Part shown: positions 1 to 11,900 of the stretch, piece by piece
Position numbering within the stretch: the stretch's first letter is position 1
How the letters are laid out: each line of letters begins with the position of its first letter
Assembly (NCBI RefSeq): GCF_041296385.1
Contig: NC_091014.1
Span: forward strand, 6,609,578-6,673,577
DNA from: Aphelocoma coerulescens
Lineage: Eukaryota > Chordata > Aves > Passeriformes > Corvidae
Direction: 5' to 3'
Length of the DNA: 64,000 bases
Notes under the pieces: generated by a model
Database searches by the model: none
Seen by the model: the letters and a program-made list of their open reading frames with translations, nothing else
Told to the model about the DNA's origin: nothing
Position numbers and translations under genes: made by a program

Positions 1-1979
1 AGTTTAAATATGTTGAGTTCCCTCTGAACATAACCCAACATCACAGCTTGAGCCCTTCGGCCAGGATTTCCTGGACCTTTGAACATCCTGCTCTGGGCTC
101 ACAAGGAGGTCAGCCAATCCTGAGCCTCTGTGTGTTGCACAAGGGAACCCTCTGGAGAAACAGCACATCACTCTTCAGTGATGAAAGCATCTCCTGCCCT
201 TCCTCTAGCTGTTAATAGATATGCAAGAATTACCTGCTCTGCATAACCAACAAGTAGCAGTTGTTTGGAGGACAGGTCCAAGACGAGACCCCAAGATGCT
301 GGTGGTGGCTGTGGGCTGCCCAGGGTGGCCCCCATCACTGGGAAAGGATGCTCTGTCTTGCCCAGGCTCTCTGCCACATCCCCCAGCAAGGAAGCTCTCA
401 GCTACAGAGTACATGAGTGGGAGATGTGCTGGGAGGCATCGATTTTTATCCTCTGATGAAGCCTCATGTACAGAATCTCCTCCAAAGGGAACTAGTCAGA
501 GGTGAAAGAGACTCCTCAACATAAGGCAAAAATAACATTCCCATCTCCCTCTCCAGCTGAGCCCAAGAAGATCTGCAGGCACACTGGGACACCCAGCCTG
601 GCACAGGAATCAGCCCCACAGTGGTGCAAGGGCCACGGTGAGTGAGACAGAAGGCACAGGGTGCTGGGCTGCCTGTGAGCCCAAGGTGGGGGGTTCATGC
701 CTGGAAAAAATGCAAATGATTGTTAGAAGAGGTTTTCCATCATTTGCAGTAGACTTCCCCTCATTGTGACGTTGCCCATTTCCTTTGTTCCAGAAGAGAG
801 GTGGGCTCGGCCCCCAGTTCAGCAAGACTGGGAGAGGAGGACAGAGGGGGGCTTAGTTAAAGTCAAATTATGGATTTAGTTGTTTAAGGCTTTTTTATAC
901 CAGGCTGGCCTTGAGGTACAAAGAGTGGCCCTTAACGATCTCAGAGGAGAGGCCATCCCGACTGATGGAGGCCAGGAGATGTTGGTCTGTCCTTGTAGCT
1001 GTATCAGAGTGAAAATGAAAGGCCAAGATGAACAGCTGGGATGGGTTTCAGCACAAACCAGCCTCCCATGCCTGTGGAGAACCAGGGTGGCCTTCAGTGC
1101 CTGCCCATCCATCCCCAGCCATAATGGATGTAAGGATGGGACATGATTAGCCAGTAAAGATATAAAACATGGTTGTCTGGTGAAAGCTGAGTCAGGATTT
1201 GGCAATTCAGGGCTAACCAGGGCTAGTGAAACATCTCAGGAGAAAAGCAGCAGAGGCGGTGGGGGCTGAAAATAATGAATGTGATGACAAGCTGGAGGGG
1301 GGGAACTGATGGAGAAGGTGATCTGAAGAACAGCCAACCAACCAGTCAATCTAAAGACAAGAATCCACTGGGTGAAATAAAGGCAGGAGCAGTGGAGCAG
1401 TGGAGGCAGCAGGGCAGCCAGTGTGAGACAGTAGCTGACAGGTAGGGCAGGCAGTCAGAGTCCAACCAGTCAGAGGGAGGCAACTCCAGAGCACCAGTCT
1501 GTCATTCCCCTCGTATTTATTCCCCTCCACTTCCCCTTTGATTAAATAATTGCCTTTTCATCCAAAAACCCCTTTTGTCTCTGCTACTGGCAGCCTCACC
1601 GTTTATTATCTAACCCAGCACTCCCTAAAGTCATCCTTCCCATCACTATCCACTCACAGCCTCTCCAGCGTGCCCTGCATTCAAATGTCCATGTCCTATC
1701 TCATCCAAAGCCAGCCCAGTGATCCTGAAACTCAACATGCTCCCATGTTTTCCACTGCTGGGCAACCAGGACACCACTCATCACATCACCAACAAGCTGT
1801 GCAAATGTGCCCCTGGATAAGGGACATATTCCTGCAGCTCCCATGTGTTCAGGGAGTCTCAGGCTTTGGGAAAAAGCAACATGCCCAACCCTCACAGCTC
1901 ATCTTGGGTCCAGGGCAATGTGGGTACAGCACCAGATCTTCCTTATCCCTATCCTTATCCTTACAACAGAAAACTGGTG

Positions 1980-2013
<34 letters not shown>

Positions 2014-4844
2014 AAACAACAAAGCCTAAGAGCAATTACCTGTGGTATTTGGGATAATGTACTCCCTGACAGTTGAAAAATGTCACAACCAACTCTCTGT
2101 ACATCTGTGACAGAAGAGCTGGCAACTGCTCCAGGTCACAACCAACCTTTGCTGAACTCACCATGGCCCCACAGAAATTAACCCCTTCCAGCCCCAGATT
2201 CCTGCCCACACATCCTCACACCTACCACAAGACCATGGGCTTGGAGAAGGGAACAGTTTGCACCCTCAAAAGGGCAAACAAGATGTAACAGTTTTGAGTA
2301 GAATCCAGTAAAGATTTTGGAATCAGAAGAAGGAGGGGAAGAAAAAAAAAAAAGAAGAAAAAGAGCACCCCCAAAGTTCACAATTGTTTAATGTTTCCTT
2401 CTCTGAGATTTACTAATTTTCAGCTGTCATAAAAAATTTGAAGATTCCAAATAGAAGCAATACCATCAGAATGATAAAAAAGCTCCCATGTGATCTGAAA
2501 CTACTTTTGAGCAGGGACTGAACCAAACAAGAAAGCTTGTTTGTTCTTGGCCGGGACAGTCCTAGAAAGAACATCATTTAGGATTGTTGTTAGCTTTGGC
2601 CCCATTAATGAAAACAGAATCATTTTCAGTGTGATTCACAACCAGCTTGTAAGTTTCTTGGAAAACAAGAAGGAAAAGATATACAAAACTTTTCCTTCTG
2701 CCACAGCTGGCTCTTCAGGAGAGTAACCAAGACAAAGGCAGGAGAGAGAAAGAAAACTTTAAACAAACTGAATTTTAAAAAAGTTTTCAAAATCCCTGTT
2801 GGGGTTGTTCTTAATGGAAGATGTCATGGCTCCTTTTCCAAAGCGTGTTCTTGAAAATGCTCTGAAGACACATTTTCAAACACTGGAAATTACTTTCCAT
2901 GTACTATTTTCAAAATTCAAAAAGATGGAGGCAAAAACCACCCAGTTCAGCCATTTCAAAAGGAATTTTTTTTATTTTTTGGCACAGAACTTCATGTTTG
3001 GGATATTTGCCACAAGACTCTGTGTTTGGAACATTTCACATGTAGCTCCTGGCAGCTCTGGGAGCCACAAGGTGCTGCTCAGAACAAGATATTCCCATTT
3101 CTCAGCTGTGTGAAGATGCAACACCATGAGCCCCTTCTGTTACTGTGCTCCAGCATCTGGAGAAGGAGAGAGGAAAAAAAACTGATTTTGTATAATGATG
3201 CACAGACTCAGCAAAAAGGAGAAGCCAGGACATACATCAGGACCAGGGAAGAAATAATCTTTCAGCTGATGGTTTTCATTGGATAAGGAATATTTTTAAT
3301 TCTCAGCAACTGAAAAGTACAAATTTTAATCCAAAGGGGTAAAAAACTCAGCCTTTCTCCTTTTTCTCAGTGAAATTTTTCTGAGAAGGAATATAGAAAT
3401 TCCAGTGAATGTGTTGGAAATGTTCTATGTGACTTTTTGTTTTTTTAGTTGTGGGGGGAGGTGTTGAAATGGAAGTTTAAAAAAATAAACTTACCACCTG
3501 TCTTTTCAGCTTGTGGGTGTCAAGCTTACAAAAAAATACTAACAGCAATGTCAAAATCATAGCCAAATTTAGAGCAAACATCACTTTTCATATGAACCAA
3601 CCACATTATTATGCAACTTTTAAAAATGACAGATGATAGTTATTGAAAGTAAATTATAATGAGTGTTCAGATGGAAGTGTTAGGAAATGCATAGGCAAGC
3701 ATACAACTTAAGCTTGCAATCTGTATGTGTTGAATGGAGGCTGTAAACTATATATTTTAAGTGAAATGAGAGTGAAATGTTCCCTAGAAGAGCTGAGCCC
3801 TACGAGTTAAATTAGCCTTTCACATGCTGAGTTCCTAAATAGATGTCAAATTTCATGCGTATGCACATATTATAGATAATTATAAAAAATTCATATTTAA
3901 TTTCATTAAACATTTTATTTCACTAAATAATATGAAATATAAATATATCAGTGTGTGTACATAAATATCTGCACACAAACATATCTGTGGATTTATTTTT
4001 TTAACGTATTTTGTAGGTGAACATGCGCACAAAAATCTCTGTATGTGTTGGTGGAGGCCTGCATCTCGTGCACATATGACTGATCCTATTTTGACATAAT
4101 GGATTTGCAAAATAGAGTGGCAAAGACCTATAAAAATGAACTCTGCTGCAAGGACAAATTAGCATGTTGTGAGAGCCCTGCAGAGGATATCAAGCAACCA
4201 GACATTTCAGCCTATAATGTCCTGCAACAAAGAGATCGCTCCAATTGCCTGCAGTCATATTTTTTAAAGATGAGAAACTAATTAGCAGCATTATCAGCAT
4301 AACTTTATCAAAAAATTCTGTGTTTTTCCCAAGTTGGAGAATGAAGCGCAGAGGGGAAACGTTGACTTTAACAACATAATAAGAGGGCCTCAGCGGGTTC
4401 TCAGTATAATAATAATAACAAAAGCAACAATAATAGATAAGGTAGGTTTTATCTTTTTCCATAGTGGTTGGTGGCACATCTCAGGTACCTCTATCAGTCA
4501 TTCTTCCTCTGGCCAGAAATAGGAAGAACTTAATTTAATCCCACCCCAATTTACTGAAAATATTCAAAATTACCTCAGGGTGCGTTATAGAGGGATGCAA
4601 GGACAGAGAGGACCAATCTCAGTGGAGTCAAGAGAAGAAGTGAGAAGCAGTTCCTGGAGCAAACTACCCTCAGAGCTGTATGTTGGGGGGAACAAGCTGG
4701 GGAATGAACCTACACAAACGAAGCTGCACCCATGGGCACAGCACAGACGGCCCAGGGCAACTTGAAAATCAAACCATTGGTGTAGATGCACTTTCAGGCT
4801 GAAAAAACCCCAAAAACAAACCAACAAAAAAAGGTGGCTTCTCC
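1..4844. other. Intergenic sequence, no gene recognised
   Basis: Apart from the poly(A) tract near 2 kb, I see only short open frames without domains or splice-consistent partners. The first 1.5 kb is somewhat G-rich and the stretch from 3.3 to 4.3 kb is A+T-rich. Confidence 0.6.
1982..2012 (+). repeat. Poly(A) tract of 31 bases
   Basis: An uninterrupted run of 31 A followed by short CAAA-type repeats. The sequence before it is not recognised as any gene or element, so a retroposed copy is possible but unsupported. Confidence 0.9.
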
Positions 4845-5423
4845 TGGTTTCAGCTGGGATAGAGTTAATTTTCTTCCTAGTATCTGGTACAGTGCTGTGT
4901 TTGGGATTTAGGATGAGAATAATGTTGGTAAGACACTGATGCTGCCGTTGTTGCTAAGTAGAGTTCACTCTAAGTCAAGGACTTTTCAGTTTCCCAGGCT
5001 CTGCCAGTGAGGAGGTGCACGGCCAGGACAGCTGGCCCAGGCTGGCCAAAGGGATATTCCATACCACAGGATACCATTCTCATTATATAAACTGGGGGAG
5101 AGTTGGCCGGGGGGTCCAACAGCTCTTTGGGGACAGGCTGGACATCAGCCAGTGAGTGGTGAGCAATTGTGTTTTGCATCACTTTTTTATATTTTATTCC
5201 TCTCTCTCTCCTCTTCATTACTGTTATTATCATTGTCATTATAAATGTTGTTATTATTACGTTTTACTTTGTTTCAATTATTAAACTCTTCTTATTGCAA
5301 TCCATGAGTTTTATTTTTTTTTCCAATTTTTCTCCCCATTGGGGCAGGGGGTGGGAATGGATGAGCAGCTGTGAGGTACTTAGCTGGGGCTAAACCCCAA
5401 GAAGCTGGGGATAAACCATGACA
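4845..5423 (+). mobile_element. Solo LTR of an avian ERVL-like endogenous retrovirus
   Basis: The sequence opens TGGTTTCAGCTGGGATAG and closes GATAAACCATGACA, the ends of a common avian LTR family that I recognise from memory. It has the expected internal order: a conserved block AAAGGGATATTCCATACCA, a TATA box TATATAA at 5094-5100, ATTAAA at 5280-5285, and a G-rich stretch near the 3' end. No internal retroviral genes adjoin it, so it is a solo LTR. I could not identify a clear target-site duplication. The class assignment rests on recall of the family. Confidence 0.8.
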
Positions 5424-8329
5424 TCCTCTCTTTTCACCGTGATAAAGATGGAACAACTCCATGAATGATCCATCAACAACCCTTCACTATAAACCAGGGT
5501 CATCAGAGACATCTAAAGTCCAGGGACAAGTAAACTTTCACAGCCAACCAGGTATTTCTAAAACATGTCAATATTCAGTCCAGAGAAGTGCAAGCAGTGA
5601 TAACTTACTCAGAAGAGCAGTTTGTTTTATCTAGCTTTTGTTTGCTGCTTGGTGTTGTCAACTATCATGATTTTACCAAGAAATTCACAGTAAGTTGTGC
5701 TTTTCCCACTGGCCAGCATTCCTGGAATTGTTTTTGTACTTTGTGTATCACTGAAAGCTTGAAAATTTCAGTCCTGTATGTACCTCTACCCAAAAAGAAG
5801 GCAAAAGCAGTTTTCGTTTTCTTTTTAATCTTCGTTTTCAAGCCATTGTTGGGATTCACAGGAAAGAAAAATTGTGCCAGGCCTGGTGTCACTGAGCACC
5901 CAGTAGCACAGGTTTATACTGTGGGTTTTAAGGTTTTACATGAGAAACCCACTCCCAAACTGTGCATACCATGAGCTGCAGAAGTCAACATAATTGCTGC
6001 TGAAGGACCAAATTATCCCTGCTGGCACCTTGTGCAGATTATCAAACCTGAGGCTCCAACAACTGGACTTGGGAATTGTCACAGAAGCCTGAAGAATAAT
6101 AAAAACATGGAAATATCTCCTGAGGGAATGCATGTCACTCAACACTCCTGTCAAGAAAATTGCAGAAAAATTTCAACTGACAAACACACACACCCCAGGA
6201 GCAGCACTACCCTGGGTGACAAACCCATCACACTGGGGAGCAGTGATTGCTGCACCCCTTCAAACTGCGGCCTCACTGCTCCAGGGCAGAGCATTCATAG
6301 GAGACAAACAACCCCCAGGCTGTGCAAACTGCCACACTTCCTCCAAAAATACCCTTCCTCAAATCCCCAGATCAGAAATAGCCCTCACAGGAAAGGAACA
6401 CCCCACTCTTGCCCTTTGCCTCCCACCCAGTTGCCACCAGGAGAGAAGAATTTGAGAGAGGACCCAAAGCTTCATAAGGAATTTTCCCATTCAGAGAGCA
6501 GAAGGCAGCAACATTTATTGGACAGTGCTCTGGACTTCTGGGTGTTGTGTCAGCTCTGAATGGAGTCACACCCTGACTGTGCTGCTCTCTAGATCAGCTT
6601 CATCTCCACTGAAAATAATGAGAACTAAAGACTTCAGCATATACAGAGAGAGCTAATGTAGGTGTCACTCCAAGCTGAAACCCACCCTAAGTTCCAGAAC
6701 TAAAAGGTGACAATCCTTTGTTACCCATCTGCTTTGTATGGAGGATTTTCATTTGGTCCATCTACCAAGATGGGAGAGCAGCCACAGGATGAAAATGGAC
6801 ATCAGCTGGGATGGCCCCTGGCCAACAAACTGACAGGCATCACAGACAGATGGAAGTAGTTCATGGTGATTACCAAACCAGCTCAGTGACCCCAGGGCCA
6901 AAGCTGGGACAAACCTGCAGACTTGCTGATCTAGAATATGACTTTTGGTAAGAGCAAAGGATGTCTGTGTTGTGAAGAACGGGCTCTATCAACTGTGCAA
7001 GTGTTGTTCACATGGCCAGCAGGCTTTTTGCTAGAGCAGTTTAGAGTCCAAGGGATTTAAAGTTCACTCTTATCCCTCTACTCACCACAGAGCTCTGGTC
7101 TCATGAGCAACAAAGGACACACCAGTCACCAGCTCGAGGGTTCAAATGCAGCCAGCTGCAGACCCTTCCCCCTGGGTGTTTGTGTGAAGCACTTGAACAA
7201 AAGCAGAGATAGTGCCATTCCTCCTGGCAAGTCCAGTAGCATACTCCATGTATCGTGGTCATCTGTGGATGATGCTTGAGAAAACATCTGTGAAAGAGCA
7301 GAAGGACTGAGAGGTGTAGTGTTGCTGAGCTTGAAGGCACAGCAGCAAGGGCTCTGCTGAAACTTCACACAAACTCTTCATCACTCCCAGGAAGGCTGGA
7401 CCAGTTATAAAGAAGTGAGACACAGTTTTTTAAAAGATAGACAAATTTTCAGAGGCTGTGTTGGGAAAGCTGGAAAGCCCCAAGAAGCAAGAACGAGCAA
7501 GAGGCAATGGCCTTCTGGCACATGAAAAGCATGCTGCAAAAAGACAAGGGACAGTCTGTTTTCCAGGTCCAGGGCATACAAGACAATTAATAGGATTAAG
7601 GTAAGAGGGAGATTCAGTTTAAATATGAGGAAAAAAAATTTTCCAGTGGCTGGGATAATAGAGAACTGGAATAAATTTTTCTAATGTTGAGAGGTTTATG
7701 GCCCTATAACTTTTTGGATTTAGAATAACATCATCTATTTACATTACTTACAGTATCGTTGCATTTACATGGCTTAATGTATTCTAGTAGTGACTTACCA
7801 GCAAGCTGCCTGGTTCTTTTTGAAGCTGTGCAATACTGATACTTATTTATCAAAGTATAGTGAATAAAAATGATGCCCAAGTTTGGAAAAAAGTTTTTGC
7901 ATGTCTCAAGTGGACAACATTCTGCAAAATTCAGCAAAAAAATTTGCAACTGCTTCTGCATTCCCTGTTCCAGCCCATCGTTGCTATGAGTTATGGTAGC
8001 TTTGGGAATGTGGGATCTTTCAGCAACCTGCTCACCCTCTCTGATGTGGTTCTTCACCTTGATAAATCTCTTTTCTCTTACGCATACATATAGGCACACA
8101 CATATGCACAGAGATCTTTAAAGGTCTTTAAAGTCAATCCCAGCAAGTGGAAACAAAGAATATTATTTGAGATGGGCCTAACAGATTGGATTAGAAAAAA
8201 ATAAATTAAACCAGCAACAAACAGTGCTTGAGTGCCCGTGTGCCAACTTTAATCCCCTCGTTAATTAAAAACGGCCGAATTATAACCCCTAAAAAATTAG
8301 GTTTATAGTAGAAATGCCAACTGAACAGA
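5424..8329. other. Intergenic sequence before the CpG island
   Basis: No recognisable gene. A 175-codon plus-strand frame at 6032-6559 is Pro/His/Ser-rich with no domain and overlaps another long frame, so I treat it as chance. The last 200 bases are A+T-rich with TTAATTAA-type motifs and isolated CpGs, continuing into the CpG island. Confidence 0.6.
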
Positions 8330-8820
8330 CCCTTCAGTGCAGCAGCCCTGCTGCCGCCTCCAGAACACAATCGCGGAACGGCAAAACATATTGGCACCTC
8401 CTGGATCCGCAATTGGAATATTTGCTCGGTGCGGTCTCTTCCTGTTAATTGCTGTGTGGAAAGCGGTCCCGGCACAACCTCTTTATCTCCGAGCCTCAGC
8501 AGCGCTGCCGGCGGCCGCGCACTCCGGGGGCACAGCTTGGCCAAGGCTGCCGGGCTCCGCTGCCAACCCGGCGAAGTCGCCCAGCCCCGCGTCCCCTCCC
8601 CGAAAGCGGCAGCTGGATCGCCACGCTTGGCTCCCGGGCTGGCGCTTGGCTCGCTCTGCTCTTGGCTGGCGAGGGGCTGTGCAACAGCTTGCGGCCTCGC
8701 TGGGCGGGATGGATGCTGGCTGCCCGGCTGCATCAGCAGCCTCTCCTCGCTTGTCAGGAGAGGAGCGCTCCCGAGATCCTCACTTCGACCGTTCTCCTTC
8801 GGATACCAGCAGCACAGCAC
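8330..8820. promoter_or_regulatory. CpG island, possible orphan promoter or enhancer
   Basis: Between 8461 and 8820 I counted 34 CpG dinucleotides in 360 bp at clearly elevated G+C, close to the number expected from composition, whereas the surrounding sequence is CpG-poor. CpGs thin out but remain raised back to about 8330. No gene start is visible next to it; USP6NL reads towards it from more than 25 kb away. Several frames stay open on both strands here (up to 224 codons, minus strand, 8206-8880), but this is what low stop-codon density gives in G+C-rich DNA and no protein domain is recognisable. Possible roles are a noncoding RNA promoter, a distal regulatory island, or an unrecognised first exon. 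Confidence 0.75.
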
Positions 8821-8894
8821 TGAAAACCTCACCTGCTTGGAAAACCAGACTGCTTTTCCCTTGCATCCTCTGATGTCCATTTGTTCTTGGCTTA

Positions 8895-8930
8895 AATTAA
8901 GAGCTTTATGAAGTCAGGTTGCTCTTAATT
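8895..8930. repeat. 10-bp inverted repeat flanking the CpG island
   Basis: AATTAAGAGC at 8895-8904 is followed after 16 bases by its exact reverse complement GCTCTTAATT at 8921-8930. Both arms contain an AATTAA/TTAATT core of the kind bound by homeodomain proteins. No terminator role is expected in this genome. Confidence 0.5.
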
Positions 8931-11900
8931 ATGAGTTTCTACAATACCTTCTATGGTGCAACAGCACCTTGATATCAGCTATTAAAACCTGTCAGGCTGA
9001 AGGGAAAATGCAGTTTGTAAAATGGCTTCTGCCTTTGCAGATGGATTCCCTGTACGAATCCAGGACCAGGGGCCAGATCTCCACTGGAGCTGTGCCAGTC
9101 CACACCAGCTGTCAGCACAGCCACAGAGGATCAAGTATTTCTGTGCCACCCCATCTCTTCATCACAACTGTCAGCTCAGGCCCCACCACAGAATATTTAT
9201 TAGTCATGACAACAGGAAAGAATAGAAATATCAACTCTTAGGTTGACTTTTGCAAAGTCAGTAAGTAAAAAATACACAACCTTGTCCTCATAAAGGGATT
9301 AAACTTGTTGGAAAAGATATAAGGGGAAAAAACAAATCCTTGGGGCTTAGGGGTAGGTTTGCTTTTTGCTTAATGAAGGATTGGCAAAAGACTTACACTA
9401 CATGAAACCAGACATTGTTCTCGAATTCAGATGCTGAGAAATGAAGCAATCAGTGAAAGCACTGAACCACTGGCATATCCATGGGTCTGACCATGCAAAA
9501 GTTATAAACAATGAAGTGCTAAGGGTTGCTCTGTACTGAGAGACAGTCTGAAGTCTTTGCATTTACATACCAGCTGTCATCAAGGCTTAACCAAAGTGTT
9601 TCCAATTTCTTTTTATTGTATTTTGTGTTGTGTTTATGTCTTGGAAATCAAGGCACAGAGCCTGCAAGTCAGGGTGAAAAAAAGGACAAACTAAGTGGGG
9701 TGCCAGTGGAATTCAGGTGCTTAAATGCACAGAAAGCAATATTTAAATTCCCTGCTCTGCTGCTGTCTAAACAGAGCTATCTAAATGCCCACGCTACAAT
9801 TCTTCACTAATCAAAAATTCCTTTATTTCTCTCCTCTACAGTGAGTTAAATAATTCACTATCCACACTGACAGCCCTCAGTCCAGGCCCCCCCATCCCAC
9901 AGCCAAGCCTTGCCATGCTCCAGCACCTCCCCTTCCCACCAAACTGGGACCAATCCCAGGGGAAAAGAGCAAAATCCCTGTGTCCCTGGCTGTGGACTGT
10001 GTCTGGTTGGAGGAGCTTCCCAGAGACCCCATGTTTGGGACTAAGCAGGAGCTAAGGTTAATCTGCACAGTTTGCTCTTGGCAGTAACTGATATATGGCA
10101 TCACCCTGTTCCCACCTGGAGGTCTGACTCCAACCCTCGTTTGGAGCCCCTAAACCCCAACCAGAAATGGAGGAGTAGAAATCTTTGAGTTTCCTGCTGG
10201 GGAGACACATTTGCAGGTGCCCCACAGGGACTCCAGCCCTGCTCACTCTGCCTACAGCTGCAATGGCACTCGGTGTTGGGGGCTCCTGTCAACTGACTTC
10301 CCAGCTGGGCTGCTAATAAGAATTCCCTCGACAAGGAAGACATCACTGAAGAGAACAAAACCATCTCCTGCTGAACTGATTATATTTACTGTAAAACATG
10401 GAAGCAAATGAAATCTCTGATTGAGAGAGAAGGAGAAAGCTTTTAATCCTGCTCTGTGACGCTTGCCAGATTGACAAGTCTAGAAATACAAATGGAAGAG
10501 TAATTATACAAGGCTCACATTGCTGCTCAGATTTATTTTTCCAAATGTAAGAAAGAGAAAGAGACAGAAAAGGCCTGGCTTGTTATACTGGTTTCCATAG
10601 CTGTTAGTGCAAATTGATTAGAAATCAAAGTTCAAGATGTTCCAAACTACTCAAAAAAACTTCTCCTCTGAGCTGTGGCACAATCACAGTGTTATGGATG
10701 ATACAAGACAAAGGAAAAAATAAAAGGAAGAAAACAGCAACCTGGGGCAAAGTCATGTTTTCATTGTTACAAGTCCTAGAACTCTTTGTGGAAGAAGGGG
10801 GAAATGTCTGTGCTACCTGGTCCAAACAATTTTAGAGTTATGTGAGTAAACTCCAAAGATGTCCATTAAATCTTTGAATTCAGCTGCTAAAGGAAAGTGA
10901 TAGAGAGGACTAAACAGTGAACTGTCTGTCAAGTTATAGTCACTAAATAGTGGGAAAAGATATATCAGGGCTTTGGGTCAGGGTTGAACTCAGAGCAAAG
11001 GCATTTCTTCGAGGGCCCTAGAGGACACTGTACCTTTTAACTGAACTTGTACTTCCAATTTGAGACCTGAGCATCCGTCACACAAGGCATTTTTTAAAAA
11101 TACAGCATAAGACAGGATTCATCTTGCCTAATTCAAAACATCCACACTGGAGACATCTGTGCCTCACTGAGCCTCCCATCCTTTGTAACCATGAAGGGAA
11201 ACAGGCACTTTTACAGCGTGCTCAGCTGACTTATTTTAGATATCAGCTTTAGGGCAAGATGAATCATGCCTTGAATGTGCCAATTTCCCCGTGGTGCCAA
11301 AGCAAGACTAGACAACCAGTTTGTTTGCTCAGATGAATCCCACGTGGCTGGGACTGATAGATTTTTGCTATGATCTGGCTGAATGTGGGCTGTCTGTGGT
11401 TCCAAGTCTTACATCATCCTATGGAGAGTCCTGTGTAGCTGTGCCTCAGTGGATCCTTAGAGGTGAGTGGGAACACAGCAACTGCCTCCAGATATCATCA
11501 GTTCTGACAATTGCCATGGTCTGCTAATGAATCTGGATGGCTTCCCTGGAGAAACAAATCACCTTAAACATTTAAGTTGTCCCCAGAGATTTTACAAAGT
11601 TTGAATCAAGCAATGGTAGATTCAGACTAATTTCAGCAATGCTGGTATGGATCTGTAGTGGGAATAATTTGCATGCTCAGTTTTTGGGTTTTAGTGGATG
11701 TATATTAATGCTCCAGATAGCAGTATCAGGACAACAATTTACATTCTAGTCTTTCCTCCTTTGGTGAAGAGCTTTATAGGTAAAGATTTACATTACATAG
11801 GGACATTGAATATTGAACAGGAGCTTTCCTTCCAAATTTTGTTTCCAGAAGAGCTTAAGAAAGATAACCAGAGTTTTATGCATCTGGTTAAAAAGCCAAT

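Noticed and set aside
1550..2029. 159-codon plus-strand open frame ending in polylysine
   Set aside because: The lysine run is the translated poly(A) tract; the rest has no recognisable features.
5169..5393. Hydrophobic Ile/Val-rich frame resembling a membrane helix
   Set aside because: It lies wholly within the T-rich part of the ERV LTR.
6032..6559. 175-codon plus-strand open frame
   Set aside because: No domain and a low-complexity Pro/His/Ser composition; another frame of 107 codons is open over the same bases.
8206..8880. 224-codon minus-strand open frame across the CpG island
   Set aside because: Several other frames are open over the same G+C-rich DNA, there is no domain or conserved motif, and low stop density explains it. 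Kept only as part of the CpG-island entry.
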